Shown in pieces: positions 8,435 through 16,730 of a DNA stretch of 64,000 bases. The notes under the pieces are model-generated. The model saw nothing but the letters and a program-made list of their open reading frames with translations. It was not told the DNA's origin and searched no databases. The first letter of the stretch is position 1, and the number at the start of each line of letters is the position of its first letter. Both the position numbers and the translations under genes were made by a program. This DNA comes from Streptomyces bluensis (lineage in GTDB: Bacteria > Actinomycetota > Actinomycetes > Streptomycetales > Streptomycetaceae), in NCBI RefSeq assembly GCF_014650715.1, contig NZ_BMVM01000020.1, positions 1 through 64,000 on the forward strand. Direction: 5' to 3'.

Positions 8435-11400
8435 CTAGCGTCCGATCACGGCCGGGGCGCCGCCCTCGTCCGTGCCCCACACGTCCTCGTCCTCCGGCAC
8501 CCAGGAGGCCCGGTCGCGGTCCGAACTCTCGGTCTGCTGCTGCCCCGGGGCGCCACCGCCGCCCATCGGCGGGTAGAACGGCATACCTGCGGAGCTGGTG
8601 GCGGTGGACCCTCGTTGGGCGACGGGGATCTCCTGTTCGTAGGAACTCCCGTTGCGGCTCGCCGGGTTCGTGGTGCGCTGGGTGACGACCTGGCTGTCGT
8701 CGAACGACCCGCGGACCCGCTCGGCGTCGTTGGGCCCGCCGGTGGTCATCCCGTTCATACGGGTGCCGGGCGGCAGCATCGGCATTCCGCCACCGCCACC
8801 GCTGCCGCTGCCGCTGCCGTTGCCGGACGGGCCGGAGGAGTACGGGGTGGAGTCGTACAGCTCCTCCTCATAGCCATAGCCGGACCCGGCGTACGGGGAG
8901 CTGTACGCGGTGCGGTCCGAGGTGCCGCCGCCCAGGTCGCTGGGCAGCGTCTGGCCCCTGTCGATCGGGGTGGTGACGCTGCTGCCGTCGGGCTGGTGAT
9001 AGGTGACGGAGCCCTTGTCCGGGTCGAGCACGCTGCTGCTGCCGTCGGGGAACTCGGTGGTGAGCCTGCCGTCGCGGTTCAGCGTGGTGGTGCTGCCGTC
9101 GGGGTTGGTGACCGTCTCCCCGGGGCGGAGCGTGTCGATGGCGGTGGAACCGTCCGGCAGGACGGTGGTGGTGTCACCGCTGGGCAGTTCGATGGTCCGG
9201 TGGCTTCCGTCCGGGTAGTCCTGGGTGACCGAGCCGTCCGGGTTGAGGGTCGTCGTACCGGCGCCGGAGCCGTCGAGTCCCTGGCCGCCGCCGTAGTCGG
9301 GCAGGGAGTTGAGCGAGTCGAGGACGGGGTCCCTGACCTCCCGCTCACCGCCGAGCCCGAGGTCTCGCGCCGCCTGCTGCTGCTCGTCGTAGCGGGCCTG
9401 GGCGTCGGACATCTGCTGGGCCTGGCGCTCCTCGTACTCCCGCTGGCGCTGCTCCGCCTCGCCCTGCAACTGTTCCTGACGGGCCTGCTGCTCGCCCGCC
9501 TGCTGTTCGGCGCGCTGCTCGGCCTCCTTCTGCACCTGCTCCTGACGGGCCTGCTGCTCCTCGACCCTGGCGTCCTGCTCGGCCTGGCGCTGCTCCTGCT
9601 TCGCCTCCTGCTCGGCCTGCTGCTCCTCGGCCTTGCGCTGCTGCTCCTCGGCCCTGGCCTCCTGCTCGGCCTGCAACTGCTCCTGCCTGGCCTCCTGCTC
9701 GGCCTGCCGCTCCTCGGCCTTGCGTTCCTGCTCGGCCTGCTTCTCCTCGTACTCGGCCTCGGTCTTGATCCGCTGCTCTTCGGCCTGCTTCTGCTGCTCC
9801 TCGGCCTTGGCTTCCTGCTCCGCCTGCTTCTCCTCGGCCTTCCGCTCGGCCTCGGCCTGCTTCTGCTCCTGCTCGGCCTCCTTCTCCGCCTGCTTGGCCT
9901 CGGCCTCGGCCTGCTTCTCCTCGGCACGCTGCTCGGCCTCGGCCTGCTTGCGCTCCTGTTCCTTCTGCTGCCGCTCGTTGTCGGCACGCGCCTGGTTGGT
10001 GGCGAGGATCTGCTGCTGTTGCTGCTCCTCGGCGCGCTGTTCGGCCTTCGCCTGCTGTTCCTCGGCGCGCTGCTCGGCCTCCGCCTGCTTCTGCTCCTGC
10101 TCGGCCTGCAGCTGTTCCTGACGGGCCTGCTGCTCGTTCGCCTGCTGTTCGGCGCGCTGTTCGGCCTCCGCCTGCTTCTGTTCCTGCTCGGCCTCCTTCT
10201 CCGCGGCCTTGGCTTCGGCCTCGGCCTGCTTCTGCTCGGCGCGCTGTTCGGCCTCCGCCTGCTTCTGTTCCTGCTCGGCCTCCTTCTCCGCCTGCTTGGC
10301 CTCGGCCTCGGCCTGCTTCTGCTCGGCCCGCTGCTCGGCCTCCGCCTGCTTCCGCTCCTGCTCGGCCTCCTTCTCCGCGGCCTTGGCCTCGGCCTCGGCC
10401 TGCTTCTGCTCGTACTCCTTTTCCTTCTCCTCCTGCTTCCGTTCAGCCTCGGCCTGCTTCTCCTCCCATTCCCGCTCCTTCTCCTCGGCCTTCCGCTCGG
10501 CCTCGGCCTCCTTCTCCTCCTGTTCCCGCTCCTTCTCCTCCAGCTCCCTCTCCTGCTCCTCCTTCTCCTTCTCCAGGTCGGCCTTCTCCCGCTCGGCCTG
10601 GTCCTTGGAGAACTCGTCGCTCAGACTGGTGGTGACCGTGTCGATCTTCTTCGGGAAGGTCTGGTCGTTGAAGGCGTTCTCGACGTCGACGAGAGCCCGC
10701 TTGCCGGACTCGCCCAGGCGCTCGATGACGGTGTTCTGCCACCGCCTGATGGCCTCTTCGCCGATCTTCTTCCAGGTGCTCTTCTCCTCCAGCGGCCCGT
10801 AGTCCGGGTGGTCGCCGCGGAAACCGTCGTACTTGACCTTGTGGTTGCCGCCTATGGCATAGCCGTACTGGCCATACGTCTCGTAGTAGCGGACCTTGGT
10901 GATGTTGTTGTCCCAGACGTAGTCCGTGACTTCGAGCAGCACATCGTGCAGCCAGCGCAGCGGGTTTCCGGTGAGCAGCTGCCAGCTGTCCCAGGTGTTG
11001 TACAGATTCCGGGCCGCCTTCTCCACCTCTGTCCGGAAGTTGCGGAGATCGTCGCCGTACTTCGACTTGACGTCGCCGGACGTGGGGAACTGCTCGCTGT
11101 AGGACTCGTAGTTGCGGACCAACCCGTGGATCATGTCCCTGAAGACCCCGGCGGCCTGCCCCTTCCAGGACGCCTCCTCCTTGCCGAGGTCGAACTCCAT
11201 GTCCTGGAGCTCCTGGTGCCGCATACGGAAGAACTGTGCGGCCCGGTCGAAGGCGTCGGCTGCCCGGACGAAGGATTCCAGGTCGACAGCGTCCCCGTCC
11301 GTGACACCGAGGTTGTTCCACCGGAAGTTGAGCGTGCTGCCCGTGTTCAGCAACTGCTCCAGGGCTTTGCCGCCGCCGTAGCTGTACTGCGACAGCGCCT

Positions 11401-11860
11401 CGTTGCTCCACTCCGTGTCCTTGGACTGGCCCTCGAAGTCCTTGCCGAGGCCGCTCTTGAACTCGCCGCCCAGGACCACACCGCCGGCCGGCGGGGAATC
11501 CGTGCTCGTGGTGCCCAGCATCGTGATCCGGGCCTTCTTCATCACGACCTTGGTCCCGACGGCCGCCGAGGAGATCGGCCCGTGCTTCCCCGAGTAGAAC
11601 GGCACGACGAAGTCGGTGTTCGAGATGCGCCACCCGGAGTTCTCGCTACGCCACTCCATGTCGTCCACCGCGTCGACGATGGCGTTGGACGGCTCGCCGT
11701 TGTGGTCGGAGAACTCGACACGCATCAGCGGAATGTCGTCATTGCCAATGAGGGAGTCGAAGAGCGTCGACCGCTGCGGCATGGGATAGCCCGTCAGGAC
11801 CTTGACGGCGACTTCCCAGTAGTCGTTGTCGGAATGGGCGACGGGAACCTTGTCGGACAT
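8435..11860 (-). CDS. Large AAWKG-type T7SS-associated protein with long coiled coil
   Basis: 1141 residues, ATG start. The N-terminal 400 residues are globular. Around 220-250 there is a helical hairpin with the turn S231-W232-K233-G234 followed by QAAGVF, matching the AAWKG family found beside actinobacterial ESX genes and resembling a WXG turn. Residues about 417-830 are an almost uninterrupted Glu/Lys/Gln/Ala/Arg heptad region built from repeats such as QAEAEQRAEQKQAEAEAK, so a very long rod (several tens of nm if helical) is expected. Residues about 845-990 hold repeated NPDGS/LPDGS/FPDGS motifs that suggest a beta-repeat domain. The C-terminal 150 residues are Gly/Ser/Pro-rich. No signal peptide or membrane segment is seen. 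Function is unknown. Its place between small ESX substrates and the toxin suggests a structural or secreted component. Confidence 0.75.
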   Translation of the reverse strand: MSDKVPVAHSDNDYWEVAVKVLTGYPMPQRSTLFDSLIGNDDIPLMRVEFSDHNGEPSNAIVDAVDDMEWRSENSGWRISNTDFVVPFYSGKHGPISSAAVGTKVVMKKARITMLGTTSTDSPPAGGVVLGGEFKSGLGKDFEGQSKDTEWSNEALSQYSYGGGKALEQLLNTGSTLNFRWNNLGVTDGDAVDLESFVRAADAFDRAAQFFRMRHQELQDMEFDLGKEEASWKGQAAGVFRDMIHGLVRNYESYSEQFPTSGDVKSKYGDDLRNFRTEVEKAARNLYNTWDSWQLLTGNPLRWLHDVLLEVTDYVWDNNITKVRYYETYGQYGYAIGGNHKVKYDGFRGDHPDYGPLEEKSTWKKIGEEAIRRWQNTVIERLGESGKRALVDVENAFNDQTFPKKIDTVTTSLSDEFSKDQAEREKADLEKEKEEQERELEEKEREQEEKEAEAERKAEEKEREWEEKQAEAERKQEEKEKEYEQKQAEAEAKAAEKEAEQERKQAEAEQRAEQKQAEAEAKQAEKEAEQEQKQAEAEQRAEQKQAEAEAKAAEKEAEQEQKQAEAEQRAEQQANEQQARQEQLQAEQEQKQAEAEQRAEEQQAKAEQRAEEQQQQQILATNQARADNERQQKEQERKQAEAEQRAEEKQAEAEAKQAEKEAEQEQKQAEAERKAEEKQAEQEAKAEEQQKQAEEQRIKTEAEYEEKQAEQERKAEERQAEQEARQEQLQAEQEARAEEQQRKAEEQQAEQEAKQEQRQAEQDARVEEQQARQEQVQKEAEQRAEQQAGEQQARQEQLQGEAEQRQREYEERQAQQMSDAQARYDEQQQAARDLGLGGEREVRDPVLDSLNSLPDYGGGQGLDGSGAGTTTLNPDGSVTQDYPDGSHRTIELPSGDTTTVLPDGSTAIDTLRPGETVTNPDGSTTTLNRDGRLTTEFPDGSSSVLDPDKGSVTYHQPDGSSVTTPIDRGQTLPSDLGGGTSDRTAYSSPYAGSGYGYEEELYDSTPYSSGPSGNGSGSGSGGGGGMPMLPPGTRMNGMTTGGPNDAERVRGSFDDSQVVTQRTTNPASRNGSSYEQEIPVAQRGSTATSSAGMPFYPPMGGGGAPGQQQTESSDRDRASWVPEDEDVWGTDEGGAPAVIGR

Positions 11861-11964
11861 GGCGCGGAACCTTCCGGTGGAGCTGCTCGGCTACGTGGTA
11901 CGGCGGGGCTGGTACGGCGGGGCGGAACGTGCCCGGTCAGTCGCCGGCAGCTGCGGACACCCGG

Positions 11965-12483
11965 TCATTCCTCTTTGCTGTTTCCGCCAGAACCGCTCGT
12001 CGAGTTGGTGGCCATGGAGTCGTCCACGTCCTCGAAGATGTCCAGGAACTCCTGGCCCTCGATGTTGGTGAGGTTGTCGCCCTGGGTGGAGAAGAGGGTG
12101 CTGATGGTGTCCTTCAGGTTCTCCTCGATGTCACCGAAAAGCTTCTGCTGTTCCTCGAAGATGGCGACCAGGTCCTCGGCGCTCTTGCCGACCGCCTTGT
12201 TGAGGGCCGCACCCTTGCCGTGGAGGTAGTCCGTCTTCAGCATCATGCCGATGGCGAGGGGGCGGCCGGAGCCGTAGGCGTCGAATTCCGCACTGTCGTA
12301 GTCCAGATCCGCGTCGCCCACCAGAGTGCCCATCGACGGACCGAGAACCGGGTCGTCCAGCTGGATCTTGCGGATCTGGTCCGTGAACGGCACGACCCGG
12401 TCGTCCAGGAACGCCTGGAGACCGGCCTTGTCCATGGTGAGCTTGCCGGTCTTCGAGTTCGGGTCTTCCTTCGGCAATGCCAT
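11965..12483 (-). CDS. T7SS-associated hypothetical protein (172 aa)
   Basis: 172 residues from an ATG behind AAGGGA. It is acidic, soluble and largely helical, with a long C-terminal helix pair (about residues 95-155, LVAIFEEQQKLFGDIEENL and following) and a Ser/Gly/Asn-rich tail. It lacks a WXG turn, signal peptide and membrane segment. I do not recognise a named family. It lies between the WXG100-type gene and the coiled-coil gene in the same direction, so it is probably a T7SS substrate, chaperone or accessory protein. The size and the heptad-like helices near the C terminus are compatible with an EspB/PE-like or chaperone role, but the sequence alone does not decide between these. Confidence 0.6.
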   Translation of the reverse strand: MALPKEDPNSKTGKLTMDKAGLQAFLDDRVVPFTDQIRKIQLDDPVLGPSMGTLVGDADLDYDSAEFDAYGSGRPLAIGMMLKTDYLHGKGAALNKAVGKSAEDLVAIFEEQQKLFGDIEENLKDTISTLFSTQGDNLTNIEGQEFLDIFEDVDDSMATNSTSGSGGNSKEE

Positions 12484-12595
12484 GATGCGTCCCTTGCTGC
12501 TCGTGTTCCGCTGGGCCTGCTGGATCCTGCCGTGTCCCGCCGTGTCCCGCTGACGGGGGCCGGGCGGTGCACCACCCCCGTCGCGGGCCTGCGAG

Positions 12596-12916
12596 TCAGC
12601 GGCCGATCTTCACCGAGTCCCACATCTGCGTCAGCGACTGCTCGCTGTACTGGTAGTTCTCGGAAACCGAGGTCAGCAGCGCGGAGTGCTTCGTGAGCAG
12701 CTCCTCCATCGCCTTGACGGCGTTGTCCCACGCCTGCTGCTTCTGGGTGTAGACGTCCTTGTCGTCACCGATCCAGGTGTTCTTGAGCTCGTTGAGCTCC
12801 ATCTCCAGGTTGGAGAGCGTGGTCGCGATCGCCTTGGTCTGGGTGATCATGTCGTCTGCCGCATTGCTCATATGCGAGTAGTCGACGTAGATGTAGCCGT
12901 CGGTGAAGTCGCTCAT
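12596..12916 (-). CDS. WXG100 family T7SS protein, WIG type
   Basis: 106 residues, ATG start. Two helices are joined by the turn W48-I49-G50, the defining WxG motif of ESAT-6/CFP-10-like proteins, at the expected mid-protein position. After the second helix comes YQYSE (YxxxE), the general T7SS export signal. Length (about 100 aa), charge pattern and position two genes below eccB all fit an EsxB-type secreted protein. It probably forms a heterodimer with the product of the gene immediately upstream. The gap to that gene is 100 nt, so the two are probably co-transcribed. Confidence 0.88.
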   Translation of the reverse strand: MSDFTDGYIYVDYSHMSNAADDMITQTKAIATTLSNLEMELNELKNTWIGDDKDVYTQKQQAWDNAVKAMEELLTKHSALLTSVSENYQYSEQSLTQMWDSVKIGR

Positions 12917-13016
12917 ATGCCTGTCCTCGTCTCGCCTCTGCCGTGAATGGGGGTGGGAAACCGGGCCGCCGGGGCCCCGCGGTCCGGCCGTGCCGCGCCC
13001 GGCCGGGCCGCCCGGG

Positions 13017-13358
13017 TCAGCCGACCAGGGTGTCGAAGACGGATTCCGACTGCTGGTACGCCTGGTTGATCTCCTCGTTCCGGGCGCCCTGCTGCTTGCC
13101 GTGCTCGGCGAGGGTGTTGTTCAGCGTGTCGATCATGTCCTGGACGTTCTTCAGGATGACGTCGGCCTGCTCTTCCCAGGCGGTGACCAGGTCACGGAAG
13201 GCGCCACCGTCACTGCCCTTGTAGCCGGACATGAGGTTGGTCTTGGTGGTCTCGACGTCCTGGCGGCACTTCAGGACGCCACTGAACGCCATCTCCAGCG
13301 CCTGGACACCGTTCCGTGTCGCGTTTTCCTCTGACTGCTGCATCCCGTTCGCGGACAT
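13017..13358 (-). CDS. WXG100-like T7SS protein with YKG turn
   Basis: 113 residues. The ATG at 13356-13358 is chosen because GAGAGGGG lies 6 nt upstream of it. A TTG 18 nt further up is in frame but has no such site. The protein is a two-helix hairpin with Y46-K47-G48 where classical members have WxG, and a C-terminal YQQSE (YxxxE) export motif. It contains one Cys (C31), uncommon in this family. It is the first small gene after eccB and pairs naturally with the WIG-type gene below it, as EsxA/EsxB pairs do. The aromatic Tyr in place of Trp is seen in some divergent ESX members. Confidence 0.82.
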   Translation of the reverse strand: MSANGMQQSEENATRNGVQALEMAFSGVLKCRQDVETTKTNLMSGYKGSDGGAFRDLVTAWEEQADVILKNVQDMIDTLNNTLAEHGKQQGARNEEINQAYQQSESVFDTLVG

Positions 13359-13420
13359 GCGTACCCCTCTCGTCAATCAGTGCGGCTGATGCTAGGGCGC
13401 ACGTGTTGCGCTTCGAGCCT

Positions 13421-13437
13421 TCTGACTTGCCGTCAGA
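13421..13437. promoter_or_regulatory. Short inverted repeat between eccB and the WXG100-like gene
   Basis: TCTGAC-TTGCC-GTCAGA is a perfect 6-bp inverted repeat, 8 nt past the eccB stop and about 60 nt before the WXG100-like ATG. It could be an operator for the small-gene unit or a weak hairpin that separates eccB expression from the highly expressed Esx proteins. The sequence does not decide between these. Confidence 0.4.
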
Positions 13438-13444
13438 TTGCTTT

Positions 13445-14920
13445 TCACTTGTCTCGCTTGTCCTGCCAGGCACAACGCGGCGCCGTGACGTCGGCGCGGC
13501 CCCGCACCGCCGCCTCCGGATACAGATCCGGGCCCGAGGGCAGCATCGCCAGCGTCAGCGACGGCATCTGCAACGGACTCACCGCCTCGTAACCGAAGGC
13601 CGTGACGGCCTCCTTGGACGTCAGGCGGTACTTGACACCGGTCGACGTGACGAGATAGACGGTGCCGCCCACCTGAGCGCCCCCCGCGCCCACCGGCCGC
13701 ACCAGGGCTCCGCGGCCCGGCGGCACGGTGATCCGCTCCACGGGCAGGCAGGCGGCAGCAGCGGCCCCCGACGCGTGCTGGGCCAGCGTGCCCAGGTCAT
13801 CCACGTCCGTCAGCCGCAGACCGACGCGGGTGCCCTCGTCCTGCGGTGTCACCTCGGCGCACAGCACCTGGTCCTTGCCGACGGCCACCGCCTGCGGCGG
13901 GTTCTCCGGTGACACGGCCGGGCCCTTGTCCTGCTCACTGCCGGGGGCGAGCCGGCCCCTGAGGTCGTCCGAGGTCAACTCCAGCGCCACCGGGGTCTGC
14001 CCCCCGTACGCCTTCTCGCGGGTCTCCTTGTCGCCGAGCACCAGCGCGACCTCGGTCTGGGTGAGCGGCGCCAGACCGTCCTCACGCAGCAGGTAGTACC
14101 GGGGCTCGCCGCCCGGCACGGCCAGCTTGTACACCTGCCCGACCCTGCTCGCCCCGCCCGGCAGTGCCCCGGAACCGCCGATGCCGGGGGTGCTGGGCGG
14201 AGTGAGATCGGGTCCGGCGGGCAGCGCGCTCAGGAAGGCCGCCGACACCGGGACGGGCGCCGTGGAGGCGTAGCCCAGCGACTCCTGCGCCCCCGAGGTG
14301 CGGTCGAGGCGCAGCCGGCTGCCCTGCCACAGCAGATACCGGGTGCCGTCCGGTCCGGCCACCAGCATCCCCTCGCTCTTGCCCAGCCCGTCGCCCCCGG
14401 CCCCGTTGCTCACCGCGAGCGTGGTGACGGGCTTGGTCCCGGACGTGCCGTCGTCCGGCGACGCGGAGCACACCTGCCAGGGCGCGTCGGACAGATCGCC
14501 CGGCTCGGGCAGTTCGTCGGGGGCCCCCACGATGCCGACCGGGGTGCCGTGCGGGGTGTCCTTGAGGGACTTGTTGCTCACGGTCGTGGTGGCCAGGTCG
14601 GCCCCGGCGAGAAGCAGCGCCGAGGCGTAGTTGCGCACCGGGCGCAGCCGGCCGTCCAGGTAGAGGTAGCGGGCGCCGGTGTCCTTGTCGACGATCAGAT
14701 CGCCGGAGGTCCGCCAGGAGTCCTGCTTACCGGGCAGGAACAGGCCGATGACGAAGGCCCCGGCGGCCACCAGCAGGGCGACGATCACGCCGATGGCGAC
14801 CCCGCGGTTGGTGCGGCCCTGGGGCGACTCGGGCGCGTCCGGGTCGGAGCGCAGCATGCTGGAGGTGAGCCGGCCCATGAGGAACATATGGGCCTGAACC
14901 TGGTCGCGTTTGTTCTGCAT
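13445..14920 (-). CDS. eccB: Type VII secretion protein EccB
   Basis: 491 residues from the ATG at 14918-14920 (MQNKRDQVQAHMFLMGRL, a signature EccB N terminus). A short cytoplasmic segment is followed by one transmembrane helix (about residues 41-62) and a large extracytoplasmic domain. The length matches the family (about 480-500 aa). EccB is a membrane subunit of the ESX core complex, with its bulk outside the membrane. In the periplasm-like domain the R-x-Y-L repeats (GARYLYLDGRLRPVRNYASALLL, GTRYLLWQGSRLRLD) are typical of the R1-R4 repeat domains. It lies 11 nt after eccD, so the two are probably translated together. It comes just before the Esx genes. Confidence 0.93.
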   Translation of the reverse strand: MQNKRDQVQAHMFLMGRLTSSMLRSDPDAPESPQGRTNRGVAIGVIVALLVAAGAFVIGLFLPGKQDSWRTSGDLIVDKDTGARYLYLDGRLRPVRNYASALLLAGADLATTTVSNKSLKDTPHGTPVGIVGAPDELPEPGDLSDAPWQVCSASPDDGTSGTKPVTTLAVSNGAGGDGLGKSEGMLVAGPDGTRYLLWQGSRLRLDRTSGAQESLGYASTAPVPVSAAFLSALPAGPDLTPPSTPGIGGSGALPGGASRVGQVYKLAVPGGEPRYYLLREDGLAPLTQTEVALVLGDKETREKAYGGQTPVALELTSDDLRGRLAPGSEQDKGPAVSPENPPQAVAVGKDQVLCAEVTPQDEGTRVGLRLTDVDDLGTLAQHASGAAAAACLPVERITVPPGRGALVRPVGAGGAQVGGTVYLVTSTGVKYRLTSKEAVTAFGYEAVSPLQMPSLTLAMLPSGPDLYPEAAVRGRADVTAPRCAWQDKRDK

Positions 14921-14931
14921 GGAAACCGTCC

Positions 14932-16341
14932 TTAGCCGTTGAGGCCGCGCAGCCAGCCGTACACGCCGAGCACCCACAGCGACAGGGGCAGCAGGGCGAT
15001 GGCCGCGGCCGAGTGCAGCAGTTCCGCCGCCCGGCCCCAGTACGGCACGAGCCGCCGTCCCGGCACCGTCCAGGAGGCGATGGCCAGGGCCGCGGCGACC
15101 GCCAGCATCCCGGCGACCATCAGCAGCCGTCCCGTCGGCCCGGCGCCGACGGACTGGTCGTAGGCGAGCAGCGCCGCTCCCCACACCGCGGCCGCGACCA
15201 GGGCCAGGCGCTGGAGGGTGTTGCCCAGGCCCCGGCTGTGCAGGAGCAGAAGCAGCGTCAGGTCCAGCATGGTCAGCAGGGTGGCCAGGCCGGGCTCGTG
15301 GGCGAGCCCGAGCAGGCTGGCCGCGCAGATCGCGGCGGTCGCCGCGTACAGCCCGGTCATCCAGCCGTCGGCGACCACGGCGCGGGCCGCCACCGCGGAC
15401 GGCTGGTGCGGCTCGATGCCCTCCTGGAGTTGCTGGGCGTTGGTGGGCAGCGGCGGCATGCGCAGGCCCGAGAGCCGGAACGACATCGACGGCACGAACG
15501 CCCCGAAGATCACCGCGGCCAGGGCGACGATCCCGGCGGCGTGGGCCGGGCTCAGACCGGCCACCATCATGAGCACCGCCCCCAGCACTCCGGCCACGGC
15601 GATGGCGACCAGCGCGAAGAACAACGCCGCGAAGGCGGCGACCACCGCGACCGCCAGCATCGCGCTGCCGGCCGCCGCGGCCCCGGCCGCCAGCAGCCGC
15701 GCGCCCAGCGTCTCGTAGGAGTGGGGCCCGCCGAGCTGTCCGCCCGTCAGCAGCCAGCCCGCCAGGGCGAAGTACGGTACGGCCACCAGGCCCAGTGCCG
15801 CGCCTGCCTCGGCGTCGCCGACGGCACGGCTCGCGGACGCGGCACCGCCGAGCAGCAGGACGCCGCCCGCTGCCGCCGCCAGGCCCCGCAGCGCGCCGGA
15901 GGGTCCCGGCAGCGCCAGCGCGGCCAGTCCCCCGGCCAGGGTGAGCACCAGCACCACCAGCAGCAGCCGGCGACTCGTCTGCGGGTTCCAGCCGAAGGGG
16001 CGGTCCTGCATGGTGTTGGCGATGCCGTCCACCAGATCGTCCAGGGCGACCTCGGGCAAGGTGTCCGCACGCGGCCTCAGATAGAGCGTCTCTCCGTCGA
16101 GCACCCCGTGGGATTCCAGGCTGTTGTCCTCGTCCAGCGGTGCGCCGCCGAGCCGCTGGAGCACCCAGCCGCCGTGCTCCAGGCCCTGTTCGGCGACTTC
16201 CTCGCCGGCGTAGTTCACCAGGGTGGGCAGCAGATCGGCGACCGGGACGTCGCCCGGCACCGCGAGGTCGATGGACTTGGCGGGCGCGCGCACCGTGACG
16301 CGGCACAGGCCTGCCGTTGCGCTGTCTGTCATGGGGGTCAC
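14932..16341 (-). CDS. eccD: Type VII secretion integral membrane protein EccD
   Basis: 469 residues from a GTG at 16339-16341. An in-frame ATG lies 9 nt inside, and neither has a strong ribosome site. Residues about 12-92 form a ubiquitin-like domain (VTVRAPAKSIDLAVPGDVPV, then LHRL-like LQRLGG) and the rest contains about eleven hydrophobic segments, the standard EccD topology that forms the membrane pore region of the ESX complex. The length fits the family. It is the first gene of the minus-strand unit eccD-eccB-esx and faces eccC across a 389-bp spacer. Confidence 0.93.
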   Translation of the reverse strand: MTPMTDSATAGLCRVTVRAPAKSIDLAVPGDVPVADLLPTLVNYAGEEVAEQGLEHGGWVLQRLGGAPLDEDNSLESHGVLDGETLYLRPRADTLPEVALDDLVDGIANTMQDRPFGWNPQTSRRLLLVVLVLTLAGGLAALALPGPSGALRGLAAAAGGVLLLGGAASASRAVGDAEAGAALGLVAVPYFALAGWLLTGGQLGGPHSYETLGARLLAAGAAAAGSAMLAVAVVAAFAALFFALVAIAVAGVLGAVLMMVAGLSPAHAAGIVALAAVIFGAFVPSMSFRLSGLRMPPLPTNAQQLQEGIEPHQPSAVAARAVVADGWMTGLYAATAAICAASLLGLAHEPGLATLLTMLDLTLLLLLHSRGLGNTLQRLALVAAAVWGAALLAYDQSVGAGPTGRLLMVAGMLAVAAALAIASWTVPGRRLVPYWGRAAELLHSAAAIALLPLSLWVLGVYGWLRGLNG

Positions 16342-16730
16342 TCATCGCTTCGTCGGGAGACCGCGAAGTCTCAGGGAGGGGGGTTCGTTGTCTCAGGGGA
16401 GGGTCGTTCGTTGGACGTGTGCGCGGATCGGCTGCACACTTCGGGGACCGCCTGCTCGACACGGCCGTCCGGGGGAACCGTAGACGGATCGTAGACTCTT
16501 CTCACCCGGACCGGGTGCCTGCCCCGGACCAACTCCCGCTACCGCGGCCGCCTATGCTGCTTTGGCCGCCGGTCGCCGTCTCCGCTGTCTCCAGCGACTG
16601 CCCCTGCGCCGCGCCCGGCTGCCCCGCCGTACAACATCAGTGCCCGATCGCCCCCAGCGTTTCGCAACTCCCGATCGTAGATTCCCCGGTGCGGCCCCCA
16701 CGTCGGCACCGCCCCTAAGGAGACAGCTCG
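16342..16730. promoter_or_regulatory. Divergent eccD/eccC promoter region
   Basis: 389 bp without a gene between the divergently read eccD and eccC. It must hold the promoters of both membrane-core units. An imperfect direct repeat of about 22 bp (starting GTCTCAGGG, ending GTTCGTT) occupies 16368-16412 near eccD. GATCGTAGA occurs twice, at about 16488 and 16673, at opposite ends of the spacer. The last 15 nt contain AAGGAG, the ribosome site of the eccC TTG start. I do not see a clear sigma-70 -35/-10 pair. Confidence 0.5.

Noticed and set aside
8429..12229. Long Leu-rich open frame on the plus strand opposite the coiled-coil gene
   Set aside because: It is the antisense image of Glu/Lys/Gln codons. 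The minus-strand frame has normal composition, ribosome sites and family motifs.
14921..16462. Upstream extension of eccB to a 1005-residue protein
   Set aside because: The extension is Arg/Gly/Ala-rich and antisense-like, and it overlaps eccD out of frame. The ATG at 14920 begins the typical EccB N terminus.
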